Below, in pieces: positions 29,875 through 44,100 of a stretch of DNA of 64,000 nucleotides (position 1 is its first letter; each line of letters opens with the position of its first letter). Position numbers and translations under genes: made by a program. The stretch is from positions 4,232,783 to 4,296,782 of the forward strand of contig OZ023217.1 of NCBI GenBank assembly GCA_963995525.1, in the 5' to 3' direction. The notes under the pieces were generated by a model, which ran no database searches, was not told the DNA's origin, and was given only the letters and a program-made list of their open reading frames with translations. This DNA is from Escarpia spicata. Taxonomy: Eukaryota > Annelida > Polychaeta > Sabellida > Siboglinidae.

Positions 29875-32800
29875 CTGAAAACAGGGAATGCATCTACACC
29901 ACAGAATCTGACACACCTGGACGTGGCTTCTTAGAAGATGCCAAGTGCGACTTTGGTGAATCCGATACAAGATATCAAATATGTGGAATTATTTAGATTG
30001 TAGATTTTTAGAATTCACGACTACAGTTGGTGGATTTAGCAGAAATATGTGGGGTTTATCACTTATGTGCAGTGTACACCTTGCTGATATTTTAAATACA
30101 ACGTATTGAAAGCTTGTAAAATTTAGTTAAGAAGTATACAATATACTAAATTACTAATATATATAACATATATGTTAATTAATAGAAGAGGCAGTGATAT
30201 CAATACACTTTTGACAAGCATAATCTACTATCAAAATGATGAAGATATGTCGTCTTTAAAACACATACACACTTATAATGTTATATTATAATTTCTTCCT
30301 TGTTGGAATGGTTGGTTCTGAATAAACAACTTGATCACAATTACATCATTCCAGAAATGTATTATGATTATACAATGCTAGGCTAGACACAGCAAACTGC
30401 TTCTTAAAATATAAATTTTATAACTGGATTACATACTTTTGTAATAGATTACAGTATGTGATTATTTTTACAAAAATTATAACTTATTGCAGTCAATCAT
30501 ACTTGAGTTCAACCAGTTACCATGGAAACACTGATTAAATGATAACCAGCCAGATGCACCAATGGGAACTTGCTGGCTAGATCTGCTCACGTAAAACTTA
30601 CATGGTAAATCTTGGCATCTCGCATCAGCTTCTCAGCTGGGTATTCACTGTTGAACCCATTTCCGCCAAATATCTTAAATAAAATATTACCACGTATCAA
30701 GTCTTGACATTAATAATTAGTTTAGTCATTTAAGAGTAAGTTCCTCTTATTATTTCCATTTATGGAAAATATGAGGCTCTAATCCTCTCAGCCCTTAAAA
30801 TGGAAACTGTACAAAAAGCAATTGTATTACACGAAACTGGCTTTGTAGCAAGCAATAATGATACATGCACCCGACAACAAAAAACATCTCTATAAAATTT
30901 GAATATTCATGATTTGTACATGAGAATGATGAACAGTGTTTTTTGAAGAAAATTCTTCAAATCTGTTTCACACGCATCTGCTGAAAAACCAGGAATGCAA
31001 CTTTTGTCAGTGTCTATATATAAGAAAAAATATTGGTTTTATACTCACTGTTGCACATAATGAGTTACATTTTGTATTCTCGATACCTTGAAATGTTTAT
31101 CTTATCATGCTGTTTATTTTCACAAACCCCAAAATGGAAAATATCTGGGGACCATTTCACCAACCGACTAGTGAGCTCGTAAGTCCAATTTGCTGTATAA
31201 AAGAATTAATTTCGATCCTTAACGATGATCTTGTATACTGTAAACTGTAAAAACCAGGGTGCTCCACCAGGACACCTTCAAGAAATAGTGTCCTTGGTGA
31301 TATGGTGGCAGTTTTTTCCATTTTTAAAAAGCTCCTTAAACTTTACAATGGATTCTGTTTAATGATGGTTTTCCCTAAGAGCTCTTTATCTTAGTGAAAC
31401 AGTCCTTGGTATTTCTTAAATAAAGACAGTATTACATGTGTAGAAACAACTGGAATTTGGTTTTTTTATTGCAGGTAACATAGTACGCCAGTTCGGGAAA
31501 CAAAACCACGCATCTATCATTAGCTCTTGAAACCAAAACTCCTCAAATTGTAATTATAAATGTATACATATATATATATACCTAGTAGTGCCAAATCTAC
31601 TTAAAACAAGGTTCTTTACGTATAAAATAATAATAAATAAACAAAGTAATTAATTAAAGATTTATTAAATATTATTTTTAAGTCTCTTGTACAGTTAATA
31701 ATTAACTTGGGAGAAACACAGAACGGGATCAGTCAATCACCTGCACGCAGTCTGAGGCGCATTTGTTTGCGACGTCCGCTGAGAGGGCCTTTGCAATGGA
31801 GGCATAGTACGTGTTACGACGACCTTGATCGACCTGCCACGCTGACAGCTGTGTGGCGAGACGGGCCGCCTCAATGCCAATGGCCATGTCAGCCAACATG
31901 AACGATATCGCCTGGTGCTACAAACACATGTCATCAGAGTAAAGGTAAGTCAAAAGTAATTTGCATTAAACTACTTTCGAATTAATTAATGACAATTTTC
32001 AAGATGGAAGTATAATTTAAAATTAAATGTTCTTATAATACAACTATAACTATGAAACCCACTTCAAAGTGTTTACTTCCAGTGACAGTCTTCATTAAGA
32101 ACTGATTTGTCTGTTAGCCAGATGATGTTGTAAATCAGACTTTTATATTTATAATTGTGTTATAAGAAAATTAGATTTTATGTTTTAACTTTCAAATGCA
32201 TTTCAGTGAGGACAGAAACAGTGAACTTACCTCGTAGATGTATTTGCCGAATGTCTTCCTCTCCAGGGCGTACTTAGTAGCTTCCTCAAGCGCTCGCTGC
32301 GCCAGCCCTACAGCTCCTGCTGCCACCTGGTGGAGTGACAGAAACATTACTTGCATCTCTTGGAATGATCGCGAAACAGTTTTGTACGACACAGCGCCAA
32401 ACAGATGTAATTTGTATATTGCCTCGTTTAGCCAACTCCAGATATGCATATGACTATTGTCAAATGATATCACTTCATCCTAGTGATTTAGTCTGTATTT
32501 ACGTGGTACCAATAAACTACATGTAATGTGGTATTGTAAGTGTTGTTGACACTAGAATTATGTTTCTAACAGTTTTTTAGAAAATAAAAAGTACCAAGAA
32601 ATAAGCGTTTGAAAATGTTGAATATTATGGGATTTGAACCTTCGACTGTTTGAAATTCAGCTTTATGTTTGCATGTGACTGATGTCATGATATTCAAAGG
32701 TAACAGTTTGATTGAATGCTTCAAAGAAAAAAAACAATATTTGATCAATTGCAATGGTATCCTGGTTCAGGGTAACCAATCGTCTTCGTCACAGTAACAA

Positions 32801-35800
32801 GTGGAAGTATCAAGCTACAAACAGTGGTGCCACATTACATGACGAGACTTACGAATTACATTTACCCAAGTGCAAGTTTGGAAAGACTGTATTTAACATT
32901 TTGCTAAACTGATTATTAATTAAAGTTAAGAAACAATGTATACCAACAAAATTAAAAATACATTTATAAACATAATATAGAAATACTGTACTGGTGGTCG
33001 GGTTTTGTCAAATGCTCCCATGGCGATCTTGAAGCCTGCTCCCTCCGTCAACAGCAAATTCTGAAGTGCAAAATAACCGAACGTAAGGAAATGAAACACT
33101 GTAGTGGAATCAAGAACAACCGAGTGTTATATCTCTTATTTCTTCGCCGTATATCTGCCTTTATGTTCAATACCATTGTCTTAGTTTGCTCTGCATTCAC
33201 TCTTTTTTATATATATATTTTTTTATTGCTGATAAAATGATTCCACCTTATGGTTAAACGGCTGTGCAAGCATTTGTTCTGGAAAGTTGCGACTGTCTGT
33301 TCAAATTATTTGGTTGTGTTTCATATTTCAGAGGAACTGAGTAGGGTATAAAACTGAACTGTTCAATATTCTTATTTTGCTGTCTGTATTTACACTGTTT
33401 GAGTTCAAACTTTTTTGGCGAATTTTTTAGTGTTCCTCGTGTCTTTCCGAAATTCAAATGTAAATGTGGAGTTATTTTACCTCTTTCGGGACGACAACGT
33501 CCTCAAACGTAATTCCTCTAGTATCAGATGCTCTCTGTCCCATGTTCCATTCCTGCAAAACGCCACACCGTTGAACACATAATAATAGCTTGATTTATAC
33601 ACAAAAATCCAAAGAAAGTATGATCAGCACTGTTTGTTATCGACTAAAATGTTAAAACAGCCCATGCCTGCAAAACTAATGGAAAAAATGAACACGTCAC
33701 CAAACTGCACATCACGCAAATGTTTGGAATCACTTTGTTATATCAAAAAAATTACAATCAATCGATGGTTTGGCCAAACCGATCAATGATTATGTAATCA
33801 GTTTGTGGACAGCCATTCTAGGTGTTTGATTGCAACGTGGCAGTATTAGTATTTACTATTACTACACATTGATAGGCTGTTCACCTTGTAATAAATTATC
33901 TTAATAAATCAATATTTACTTGTCATGATTTCCTGTCACTTTCTACATTTATGCATAATCTAAATATTCCAACTTGATACAATCTAAACACACCCACAGA
34001 TGCTGAAAATATCAGGTCAACGGGGATAAAATTCACATGACCTTGACTACCGACCTTGCGACCTCTAACGATGCCGGGGCTGTCTCCGTCAACGATGAAG
34101 CCACTGAAGGCCTTGCTGGTTGGTGTCTTGGGATCGGGATCTGTACGGGCCAACACAAAGAACCAGTTGGCTACTCCTCCATTAGTGATCCACATTTTCT
34201 GCCCGTTCAACACGTAGTCGTCTCCTTTCTTCTCGGCCCGAGTCTTCAGAGCCGCCACGTCTGACCCGGCCCCAGGCTCCGTCACGCAGTACGCCTAATG
34301 AACATACAACATTGGATCTAATTATAATCGAGTCAGCTAATTCGAAGCATATGTATATTAACGTTTTTGTCATAGATGGTTTGCAAATCGGGCGAGAAAC
34401 TATGAGGGATTAATCTAGCTTTAGGGTTTCTACCGCAGACCTGCCTACCCCAAAAACTTCCTGTCAGTAACCCATTTTCCCATTTACACTGATTTTCAAG
34501 AATATAGGCCTGCTGTCAGTAATAGTTAAGAACCGTGTCAGATATTGTCACGGAAAGAACACCACTGTCAGTAATACTTTGATACTGAGACTATGATGAT
34601 AGTTGCACCCAAAACATAATTGTCTTTAATATACTATGAAGTGTTTTTGAAGTGTTCAGTTAACAAGGTAAAGTAGATGTTCATAACCAGCATTGATGGA
34701 AATCAAATGTGAAAAAATGTAACTGTAATGTATTTGAGTCTATGCACATTGTAATTCTGATTTTATGTAAATTTCAAAAACAGCATGCTGAGTACAACAA
34801 CTTGACAAATTATAACAATGCATCACGTCATTGTCTATTTGTGGTGTCATTAGGATTAATATTAATAGCTGGTATATCAAGGGCCAGGCTATAGACTATA
34901 CAGTACAGTAGCTTGACTAGATCAAAGACAAAGTCATGCCGGGGGACGGTAAAACCATTACGTTACGCTAGTCATCGACATCGTCTAGACTCTAGTCTAC
35001 TCAATTCTAGTATATAAGCCTATCCCTGTATCATAGGCTGTAAATGATAGACTAAACTCAATAAATACACCAACTTAGTCTTAGTACAGTCAGTTTGCCT
35101 AACACTACAAGTACAACACCCACTACTCTGTCACTAGTACTAGTCTAACGATGTAGTCAGTACCTGCAATTATCCCGGCCACCAGTGTCAGTGACCAAGT
35201 GAAATAGGAAAATAAATTTTGCGTATCCAGCAGTGTAAAGCCGACCCCCTTCTTTAAACTTGACAATACGGGCCACGTCTGCGTGCATGCTGTTATAAAC
35301 GTTTACAGCATACGTTTCTTCTTGGCTGGTAGTGGTGCCGTTTCGATCCCCGCCATAATTTCGTGCCATGTGAGTCATGACTTCGTTTTGTTTGAGCGCC
35401 ATGAGCGCGGAAATGCGAATTTGTCGTAACGCTGTTTCCTATTGGTCAGATTACGACCAGAAGCAGCAAATGAAAAACCACGTCACAACAAGCAGTGTAT
35501 ATATGCTGCCACCTGTTGAATAAAGTGAAGCTAAATTTGAGGAGTACAGAAGTGATTGACGCTCATTGTGACAACGAAAGAATCCATAATATTTTCATCC
35601 CTCGCCGTAATAATAACGTACCGTAATACCGTAATTTTAGATGTATTTCCGGAATGAACCCGGACAATCCGGAATGATAGGCAGGTCTGCTACCGTGCAT
35701 TAGGTGGATGTAAAGTGTTTGTTAATAAAGTTACACTTAATTAGTTTACGTGATTGTTCCAAAGATATGAGGAGCACTGATCAAACTTTCAAATTATTTA

Positions 35801-38800
35801 CGTCATAACAATCGGCAGTTGTGTCTATTCCAAGAAAGCATGATCTGTGTATGTAGTCATTTCCTTGTGTAAACCTACTTTTGGTGACGCTCAATAACTG
35901 TATCACTTGCATCAATGGCCCATATACAGCGATCTGAAACACAATTAGTGTCTGGGCAATCCACCAGGGGTTAGTGTACACATAATCCACCAGGTGATGT
36001 GAGGATGTTGTACTCACACACATGAGGGGATCCTCAGTCATTCGTCCTAGATACTTCTTCTTCTGAGCTTCATTCCCGGCCAGCATCACAGGCATTTGCT
36101 GGAGAGACAACACAAAAGGTCAGGGGTCATATCCTCTTCAAAACCAATGCTGTCCAGGGAGAGTCTCAAAACTTATGTATTCTTTTTGCCAGTCATTTGT
36201 AAAAGGTAATAATGCTTGAACTGACATGCACTCAGATAGATAAGTTTAGTCACTTAATATTACATAATACCCAAAAAATTTGAGCAAACTGTTTTTCCTT
36301 GAAAACAGACTCAAAGGCATAGAATAAGTGTAGTCCCATAAAATTAATAATTACTGTAGTACATATGAGTGTCCGCTATGAGATCATTACCTTGTCATGG
36401 TGGGGTAGCTTGTGTGCCTCCGTGACCCTGCGAGCTATGCCGGTGGGAGTCTTAATTGTATTCCTGGTAGGGTCACCCATACCGGATTGGTTAAGGGGTA
36501 GTGGTTAAGACTAAAATCGATCTCCTGGCCCTCCAGGCTGGGGGTTAAACGTAGGGTTCTACTTCGTAAAAAAACCAGCCTGTTACAGAAACTCGTAAAA
36601 GAAAATCAACACATCCCAGCCACCAAGGAGGCTTGAGGCACCAAACCGGTATGACCGATGCTAGTGAAAGCCACAAGGAAGTTAGTAGCACGAAGATAAG
36701 CCTACTGGATGCAAAACCCAAACTCCAGATTAAAAGAGGCAGACCGAAAACAACTTGGCGACGAACAATTGAAGAAGAACTAAAGACTGCCGGGCTGACC
36801 TGGGGCACAGCAGCAAGGAAAGCCCAAAACAGAGGGGTCTGGCGAGATCTTGTGCGAGCCTTATACCTTATGTGCCACACGGCACAAAGAGGATAAGTAT
36901 CAGTAACATATGAGTGATATTTTTACTTATTTCATTATTAATTAGTTAATTAATTAACTGAAATGACTTGTACAAGATTTGAAGTAAAGAATGATTAAGT
37001 TCAGAATAACAAAAGAACTTGTTGAAAAGGAAGATTAACTAACTAAATGACATGCAATATTTGACATAAAGAAAGATTTAACTAAATGACATGTACATAA
37101 TTAAATTCAATAGCAGATCAATTAACAACTTGTACAAGTTTTATCTAACAAACAATTAACTAAATGCTCTGTACAATATTTGACATAAAAGTCTAACATA
37201 TGCCTTATATAATGTTTGATAAAAAAGGAAGACCGACAAAATTACTTGAGCAAGATTTCATACAAAAGAAGACTAAATGGCTTATACAATTTGACACGTT
37301 AGGGTTCATCTCAGAACATTGATATCCTATATCAAACAAAATTACTGTCATTTGGGGGAAGTGGGGTCAGAAGCAGTTTTGTCTGGCATCAGACTCTGAT
37401 ATTTTATACTTCGTACTGATACTGTTAATACATTGGTATTGTCATATCAATGTTTACAAAGTTTCGTCCGAGGTGAAGGGTGTGGGTAAAGTGGGGGAAG
37501 GTAATTTTGTCTGATAGCAGACACTGACGTTCTCAGATGATCCTTACCCCGAGTGAGTTTGCCTCAATGGCCGTCTGTATTCCTGTGCATCCGTACGCCA
37601 GTTCTTCAGTGATCATACATGCGTCAAAGATTCCCAGACCTAGCCCTCCTGCACCGGTCAACATAGGCAACATTACGCATCATGTCTGCATATCCACGTC
37701 AGCTTTACAGACAGAAATAACATACAGTAGAACACACAAGTGACTGGCTCCCAGAAATAATAACATACAGTAGAACACACAAGTGACTGGCTCCCAGAAA
37801 TAATAACATACAGTAGAACACACAAGTGACTGGTTCCTAGAAATAATAACATACAGTAGAACACACAAGTGACTGGCTCCCAGAAATAATAACATACAGT
37901 AGAACACACAAGTGACTGGCTCCCAGAAATAATAACATACAGTAGAACACACAAGTGACTGGCTCCTAGAAATAATAACATACAGTAGAACACACAAGTG
38001 ACTGGCTCCTAGACATAATAACATACAGTAGAACACACAAGTGACTGGCTCCTAGACATAATAACATACAGTAGAACACACAAGTGACTGGCTCCTAGAC
38101 ATAATAACATACAGTAGAACACACAAGTGACTGGCTCCTAGAAATAATAACATACAGTAGAACACACAAGTGACTGGCTCCTAGAAATAATAACATACAG
38201 TAGAACACACAAGTGACTGGCTCCTAGAAATAATAATATACAGTAGAACACACAAGTGACTGGCTCCTAGAAATACTAACATACAGTAGAACACACAAGT
38301 GACTGGTTCCTAGAAATAATAACATACAGTAGAACACACAAGTGACTGGCTCCTAGAAATACTAACATACAGTAGAACACACAAGTGACTGGTTCCTAGA
38401 AATAATAACATACAGTAGAACACACAAGTGACTGGTTCCTAGAAATAATAACATACAGTAGAACACACAAGTGACTGGTTCCTAGAATAACATACAGTAG
38501 AACACACAAGTGACTGGTTCCTAGAAATAATAACATACAGTAGAACACACAAGTGACTGGCTCCTAGAAATACTAACATACAGTAGAACACACAAGTGAC
38601 TGGTTCCTAGAAATAATAACATACAGTACAACACACAATAGACTGGTTCCTAGAAATAATAACATACAGTAGAACACACAAGTGACTGGCTCCTAGAAAT
38701 ACTAACATACAGTAGAACACACAAGTGACTGGCTCCTAGAAATACTAACATACAGTAGAACACACAAGTGACTGGTTCCTAGAAATAATAACATACAGTA

Positions 38801-41079
38801 GAACACACAAGTAACTGGTTCCTAGAAATAATAACATACAGTAGAACACACAAGTGACTGGCTCCTAGAAATACTAACATACAGTAGAACACACAAGTGA
38901 CTGGTTCCTAGAAATACTAACATACAGTAGAACACACAAGTGACTGGTTCCTAGAAATAATAACATACAGTACAACACACAATAGACTGGTTCCTAGAAA
39001 TACTAACATACAGTAGAACACACAAGTGACTGGCTCCTAGAAATACTAACATACAGTAGAACACACAAGTGACTGGTTCCTAGAAATAATAACATACAGT
39101 AGAACACACAAGTAACTGGTTCCTAGAAATAATAACATACAGTAGAACACACAAGTGACTGGCTCCTAGAAATAATAACATACAGCAGAACACACAAATG
39201 ACATGAATCAAGTCACTCTATCTTGATCATTTTGGTGGTCTTTTTAGAGAGGTGCCACTGTATCTTGCGAATCAACGTTCGTTGCGCTTTCTATAATAAC
39301 AACTGTTATGTACATAGCTTACAAGTGTGTATTAGGTTTTTATAGCCAATGGGGCAATGTTGTATTAAAAATGTACAATGATTTATAATTAATATTTATT
39401 ACTTGTGTTCTCAGGCATTATATAGTTTCGTTTCAGCAATCTTCGCAAACTTTTTTTGTGTCTACCTGAAAATCTTATCTAGAACTTTCCTTCCAATCTA
39501 TGCAAGAGCATCTCAGTGACTATTGGCTACATATTGCCTAAACTTGCAGTTACTCCACACAATACCAATGAAAAACATCTTAAACATTCTTAAATCTTAC
39601 AAAAACATTTCTGTGATTTTTGCCATTTTCTCACAAAATTTGAGGATGACTTTTCAATGAAACACTGACCATAGTCTTGTGAAATGTGGGTATTCATGAG
39701 GCCTAGACCCCAGGCTTTCTTCAGAACGTCCCATGGATACTACAATAATGAAACCATAACACCATACACATTACACAATGCTCTACTCCATGCAGGGTTG
39801 GCACGTTTTGTTTTTTAAATGACAAAATCCACAGATTCTGATGCCACGTAAAATAACATCTTGACAGATATTATATTATAACCTACATGGAAAAGTAGCC
39901 ACTGAAATGACCAATAAAACACAAATGTTAATATTTCCTATTGCAACTGGCTCCCTGTGTCCCACAGATGTTGTTTGCTGTGGAGATTGTTGACGATAGT
40001 TTGTGATGGTTTTGGAAAGTCACACGAAAGCAATTCATCTTTTAACACCTAATAACAGCTGCTCAAAAGCCTAAACGTGATTTTTTAAATAATGAGCACC
40101 TTGTACTTAATTTCTCCTGTATGCTGTATCTATACAATATTCTATGAAGTGTTTGGCCATTTGCAAATGTTTCTTTTTCCGGCATATAAATATATACATG
40201 TTATATTCGTAATCACACAAATCTATTTTTCTACATACAGACAAACAATGGACTATTAAATCCTGAACAAGTAAGGATTATTAACAATAAGTGCTTATTT
40301 CAGCTCAATAAGCAACAACATTAGTGCTCCTGCACACACAACATCATTACCTTGACCTTTGACCTTACCTCTCCAGTTTGGTCGTGGTGGGGAGCAACAG
40401 GGACAATCTCTTCCCGGGTGAACTTGCGTGCCAACTGTTGCATTTCCTTCTGTTCATCCGAGAGTTCTGGGAAGTCAAGCGACAGAATCATGTGACACTC
40501 CAGTCTTACAACTCACATGACCTGACATGCTCCCAAATGTTTATTAGTATGTCTCAAGCTTGCTTGAAACAGAGGCTTTGTTTTTGTAATAGGCAACATT
40601 TTTTAATTTTTCAACTTTGTAATTTTGAACAAATTGGCCAATTCTAATGTAATATAATATTTACTGATTACAAAATATGCTTCAAATCGTAAAGAAACAA
40701 TATTTCACCAATGAAACAAGGTGTTTTTAGTTTAAAATTGGAAACTAGAATTCAAACAATATTAAGTGTGTACTGGAAATATGGCTGATGTGCAATATCT
40801 GGGTTTGCTGCAAGACATTGATGTTTGTCATCTTCGTACCTTCGTGTGGTTCCCATATTCAAGACATCTGATACAGGGAACTTCCTGCTAATAATTACCA
40901 CCCCAGGATGATTCCAGGTAACAAAGCACACAACCTTGCTGCGAGATGCAGTTATTGACTTACCGAATGAATACCCGCCCGGTGCTGACTCCGCCTCGGT
41001 CGACAGAGGGCGCCACCCTAGCTGGGGTCGCAGGAATCTGCTCACCACCTATTCAACACACACATACATGTATTATACA

Positions 41080-41113
<34 letters not shown>

Positions 41114-44100
41114 ATATATATGTAAAATAATATGTTTACAGGTTTTACACAACATTACCTTTACTAGTATCCTACTGACCTGTTCAAAGATCGCCATTGT
41201 TTGCAACAATTTCGTGCACAACATAAACAGAGGAATGAGCAAAAGTTGTTTGTTTGCATTGTCATTGGACAGCCAATTAATTTACAGTTACCATGTGCTG
41301 CCCATGCTATATCAAACTCACTTTGACCGCAGTCATCACAGTTGTTCTTTTGTTACCGTTTTATTAAATTTTGTGCTACGCAGTTGAACGCATTTTTACC
41401 GAGGATGCTTTGCACAGAGCCGAAATGAACTTATCTCGGAACATCTCACCCCAGTTGTATTTCAGCCTAATTAGTGGCCAGGGTCATAACAATTAATCGA
41501 CAGTGTATCATTGACAGTCAAATTGTAACAAAGGCAAATCTAACAAACAAACAATTATGTCCCTGACACAATTCTCCCCGCTCTCCCCTAATGGTAAATA
41601 CTGCTAAATTTTGTATTTTTATTAATGCAGTAGTAATTTTAACAAGTACTTTGTGATAATGTAAATGTAACAAGATTTAACACTACCGCAATGCAAGGTG
41701 ATAGTACGATACATGCACATCACGCCCCAGGTCTGATACATACACATCACGCCCCAGGTCTGATACACATAGACTCCACATAACATGACAATAACATGCA
41801 TTTCAATTCTGAATTGATAATGAAAAATATGCACATTGTTGTCTGTGTACCAAGTTCAAATATGCAATGCAGGGCTGCGGGAAGCATTCAGCCATGTTGC
41901 AATTACTGAGCGGAGACTAGCTATTCATACACAAATATCTATAGCCAGATACTCATTCACAAACTGGAGCAATGTGGAGCGAATGAACCCAATGTTCGAT
42001 GTGTTGTACTATGAGGATTTGAACCTGGATTCTCTTGAGTGTCTGATGGTCTATCCACTATACACACCACTGCGTTCCAGGCTGTAGGACACGAATGGGA
42101 AATCGAGGTGGGCCCAGATTCTACAGTGCTTATTCATTGTTTCTATAATAATTATGTATGATAACACCCTGTCTAACCGCTTAACAACTTGATAGGCTTC
42201 CTGGGTCTGGCTCTGAAACTTTGGCTCTGCCTCTAACTTGGGAAGCGATCTTGAATAGATTTGATTAGGGATGTCAACAGATGGCGCCACTAATTCAGTC
42301 GGATGAGAATCCGTTAAGATTTTGCCGACTTTCAACTTGTTTCCACGTAACAACGTATTTATCATAATTTTTTATTATTTTGAATAAAATTACATTAACA
42401 TCATTAGTATTTTAGGATTACCGATTTCGTTGCAACTTGAAACAGTTATTATACATGCGTGCTTTGAAGCTGCTACCCGTCGGGTGATTTGCATCCAATC
42501 GTTTTGATGCGGTTCGGCTTTGCGTTTAGGGGCACTAACTTCAATGAAAAATGGGCACATGAGCTCGATATCTGACGTATTAATGTGATACATCAAATTA
42601 AAGGTAATATAATAAACTGTTTATATCTAGAACGACATTGTAGGGAGTTTAGTGTAACGTTGTGAAAAATTACAATGAAAACAACTGTTGTTTCATTCCC
42701 ATACTTGTGAAAATGTAAGTTTGATCTTGTTTTGTCAAGATAATCTATCACATCTACTTTTAAAATACGTAAAGAAAAGCACCATTGTTGGTCCAGCTCA
42801 TGGGTCCCTAAAGCTTGGAAGACACCCCCCTCCAATTTAGAACATTCGGATGTTTCCGTGTGCGGCTTCGGCAATGTCCGTCGGCTACTGTTGTCAGTAT
42901 GACATGATGATCAGCAGAGGGCAGCACCATATCACAGGTTTTTTCGTTTAGGGGTACGCATTTCCCAAAAAAAGTACGTGAAACCAACATCCTACACACT
43001 TTTGTCACATACAAGTTAAAGCTAATTTAATATATTTATTACATCCTGAATTGCATTGCTGGCAGTTTCTTGTAATATAATGAAATAATGTAATAAACAT
43101 GTTCTGACATGTTCTGTTTTAGCTGAATCATTTATACAGACCTGTATAGTAGACCTGTACTACAATTTCTCGTCTTTAAATCATAATATATATTACTCAA
43201 TATTCTTGCCTTGAGTGTGATTCTATTAATTTAAAATAGTATCGTTCAGCTTAGAACAATGGCATAATATATCAATGAAGGAAATTTTTCATATAATAAT
43301 TATATTTTGTAATAAAACACAAGAATCACTTCAAAATAACTCGTCTCGTTCTATTAACTATTTAATATTGTTGTCTTACCCTATTGTTCCATCTACAAAA
43401 CTGTAATGCACATTTGATTACTGGGCTACTTTGTGTCCATGAACAACTAGTCGGTCAGATTGGGGCTAGCCCCAATTTGGACAACTCCGTCGACGCCGTG
43501 ACAAACCGTGCCTAAACCAATGCGTACACGAGCAACTAGTTGCCGGACTAGTTGGGCAACACCGAGTTGGCCAACTAGTCCGCCAACTAGTTGTTCGTGT
43601 AAATGGGCCTTTAGCTTTCATTTGATCGATGATACATTGTGCTCAGAGAAATTATCTGTATAGTTCACCTTGGTCAATTTATTATTTGATTATTTTGTAA
43701 TCAATTAATAATTAGTTGTATTGTCTACAAAAAAGAACATAATAATATCTGCAATTTGACATTTTCAACGACATCCCTAATTTTATGACTAGTAATGTTC
43801 AAGTCAAGAATCAAGTCTCAAGGCTTTTTATTTTGACATCTTCAGTGTTAGAATGAGTGGATCAACTGCACTGGTCGACAGGTAACCATTTGTGAGATTT
43901 TCTTGTATGACATCACCTATAGAACCCCCCTAAATGGCCTAATATGTATAAAACTAAAAGCCCAACAGGACAAGCCGAAGACTACCGACAGCCACAGCCT
44001 TGGCTTATCGTGTCCACGATCACTATCTTAGGTGATTTACTCCAAACAGCCCAAACTTGAGCTAACGCAGGAGTTGTGTGGTGCTTGTTTGTGCGCATGC

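Larger units (their letters stand above)
34436..35689. mobile_element. 1,254-bp TIR element with 6-bp target duplication
   Basis: The ends CAGACCTGCCTACC (34436-34449) and, inverted, CAGACCTGCCTATC (35689-35676) match at 13 of 14 positions. The hexamer CTACCG directly abuts both sides (34430-34435 and 35690-35695), a target-site duplication. The left subterminal part repeats CTGTCAGTAA three times (near 34463, 34514, 34565); the right has ATTCCGG repeats (35645-35675). CAG...CTG termini recall hAT elements, though these usually make 8-bp duplications, so the class is open. It lies in ACADM intron 6 and carries an exon-like frame on the minus strand. Confidence 0.8.

Noticed and set aside
37673..38036. 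Minus-strand frames with repeated [11 protein letters not shown].
   Set aside because: Translation of the 43-bp minisatellite within an ACADM intron.
43020..43420. Stretch considered for a gene before the palindrome cluster.
   Set aside because: AT-rich with no open frame or motif.
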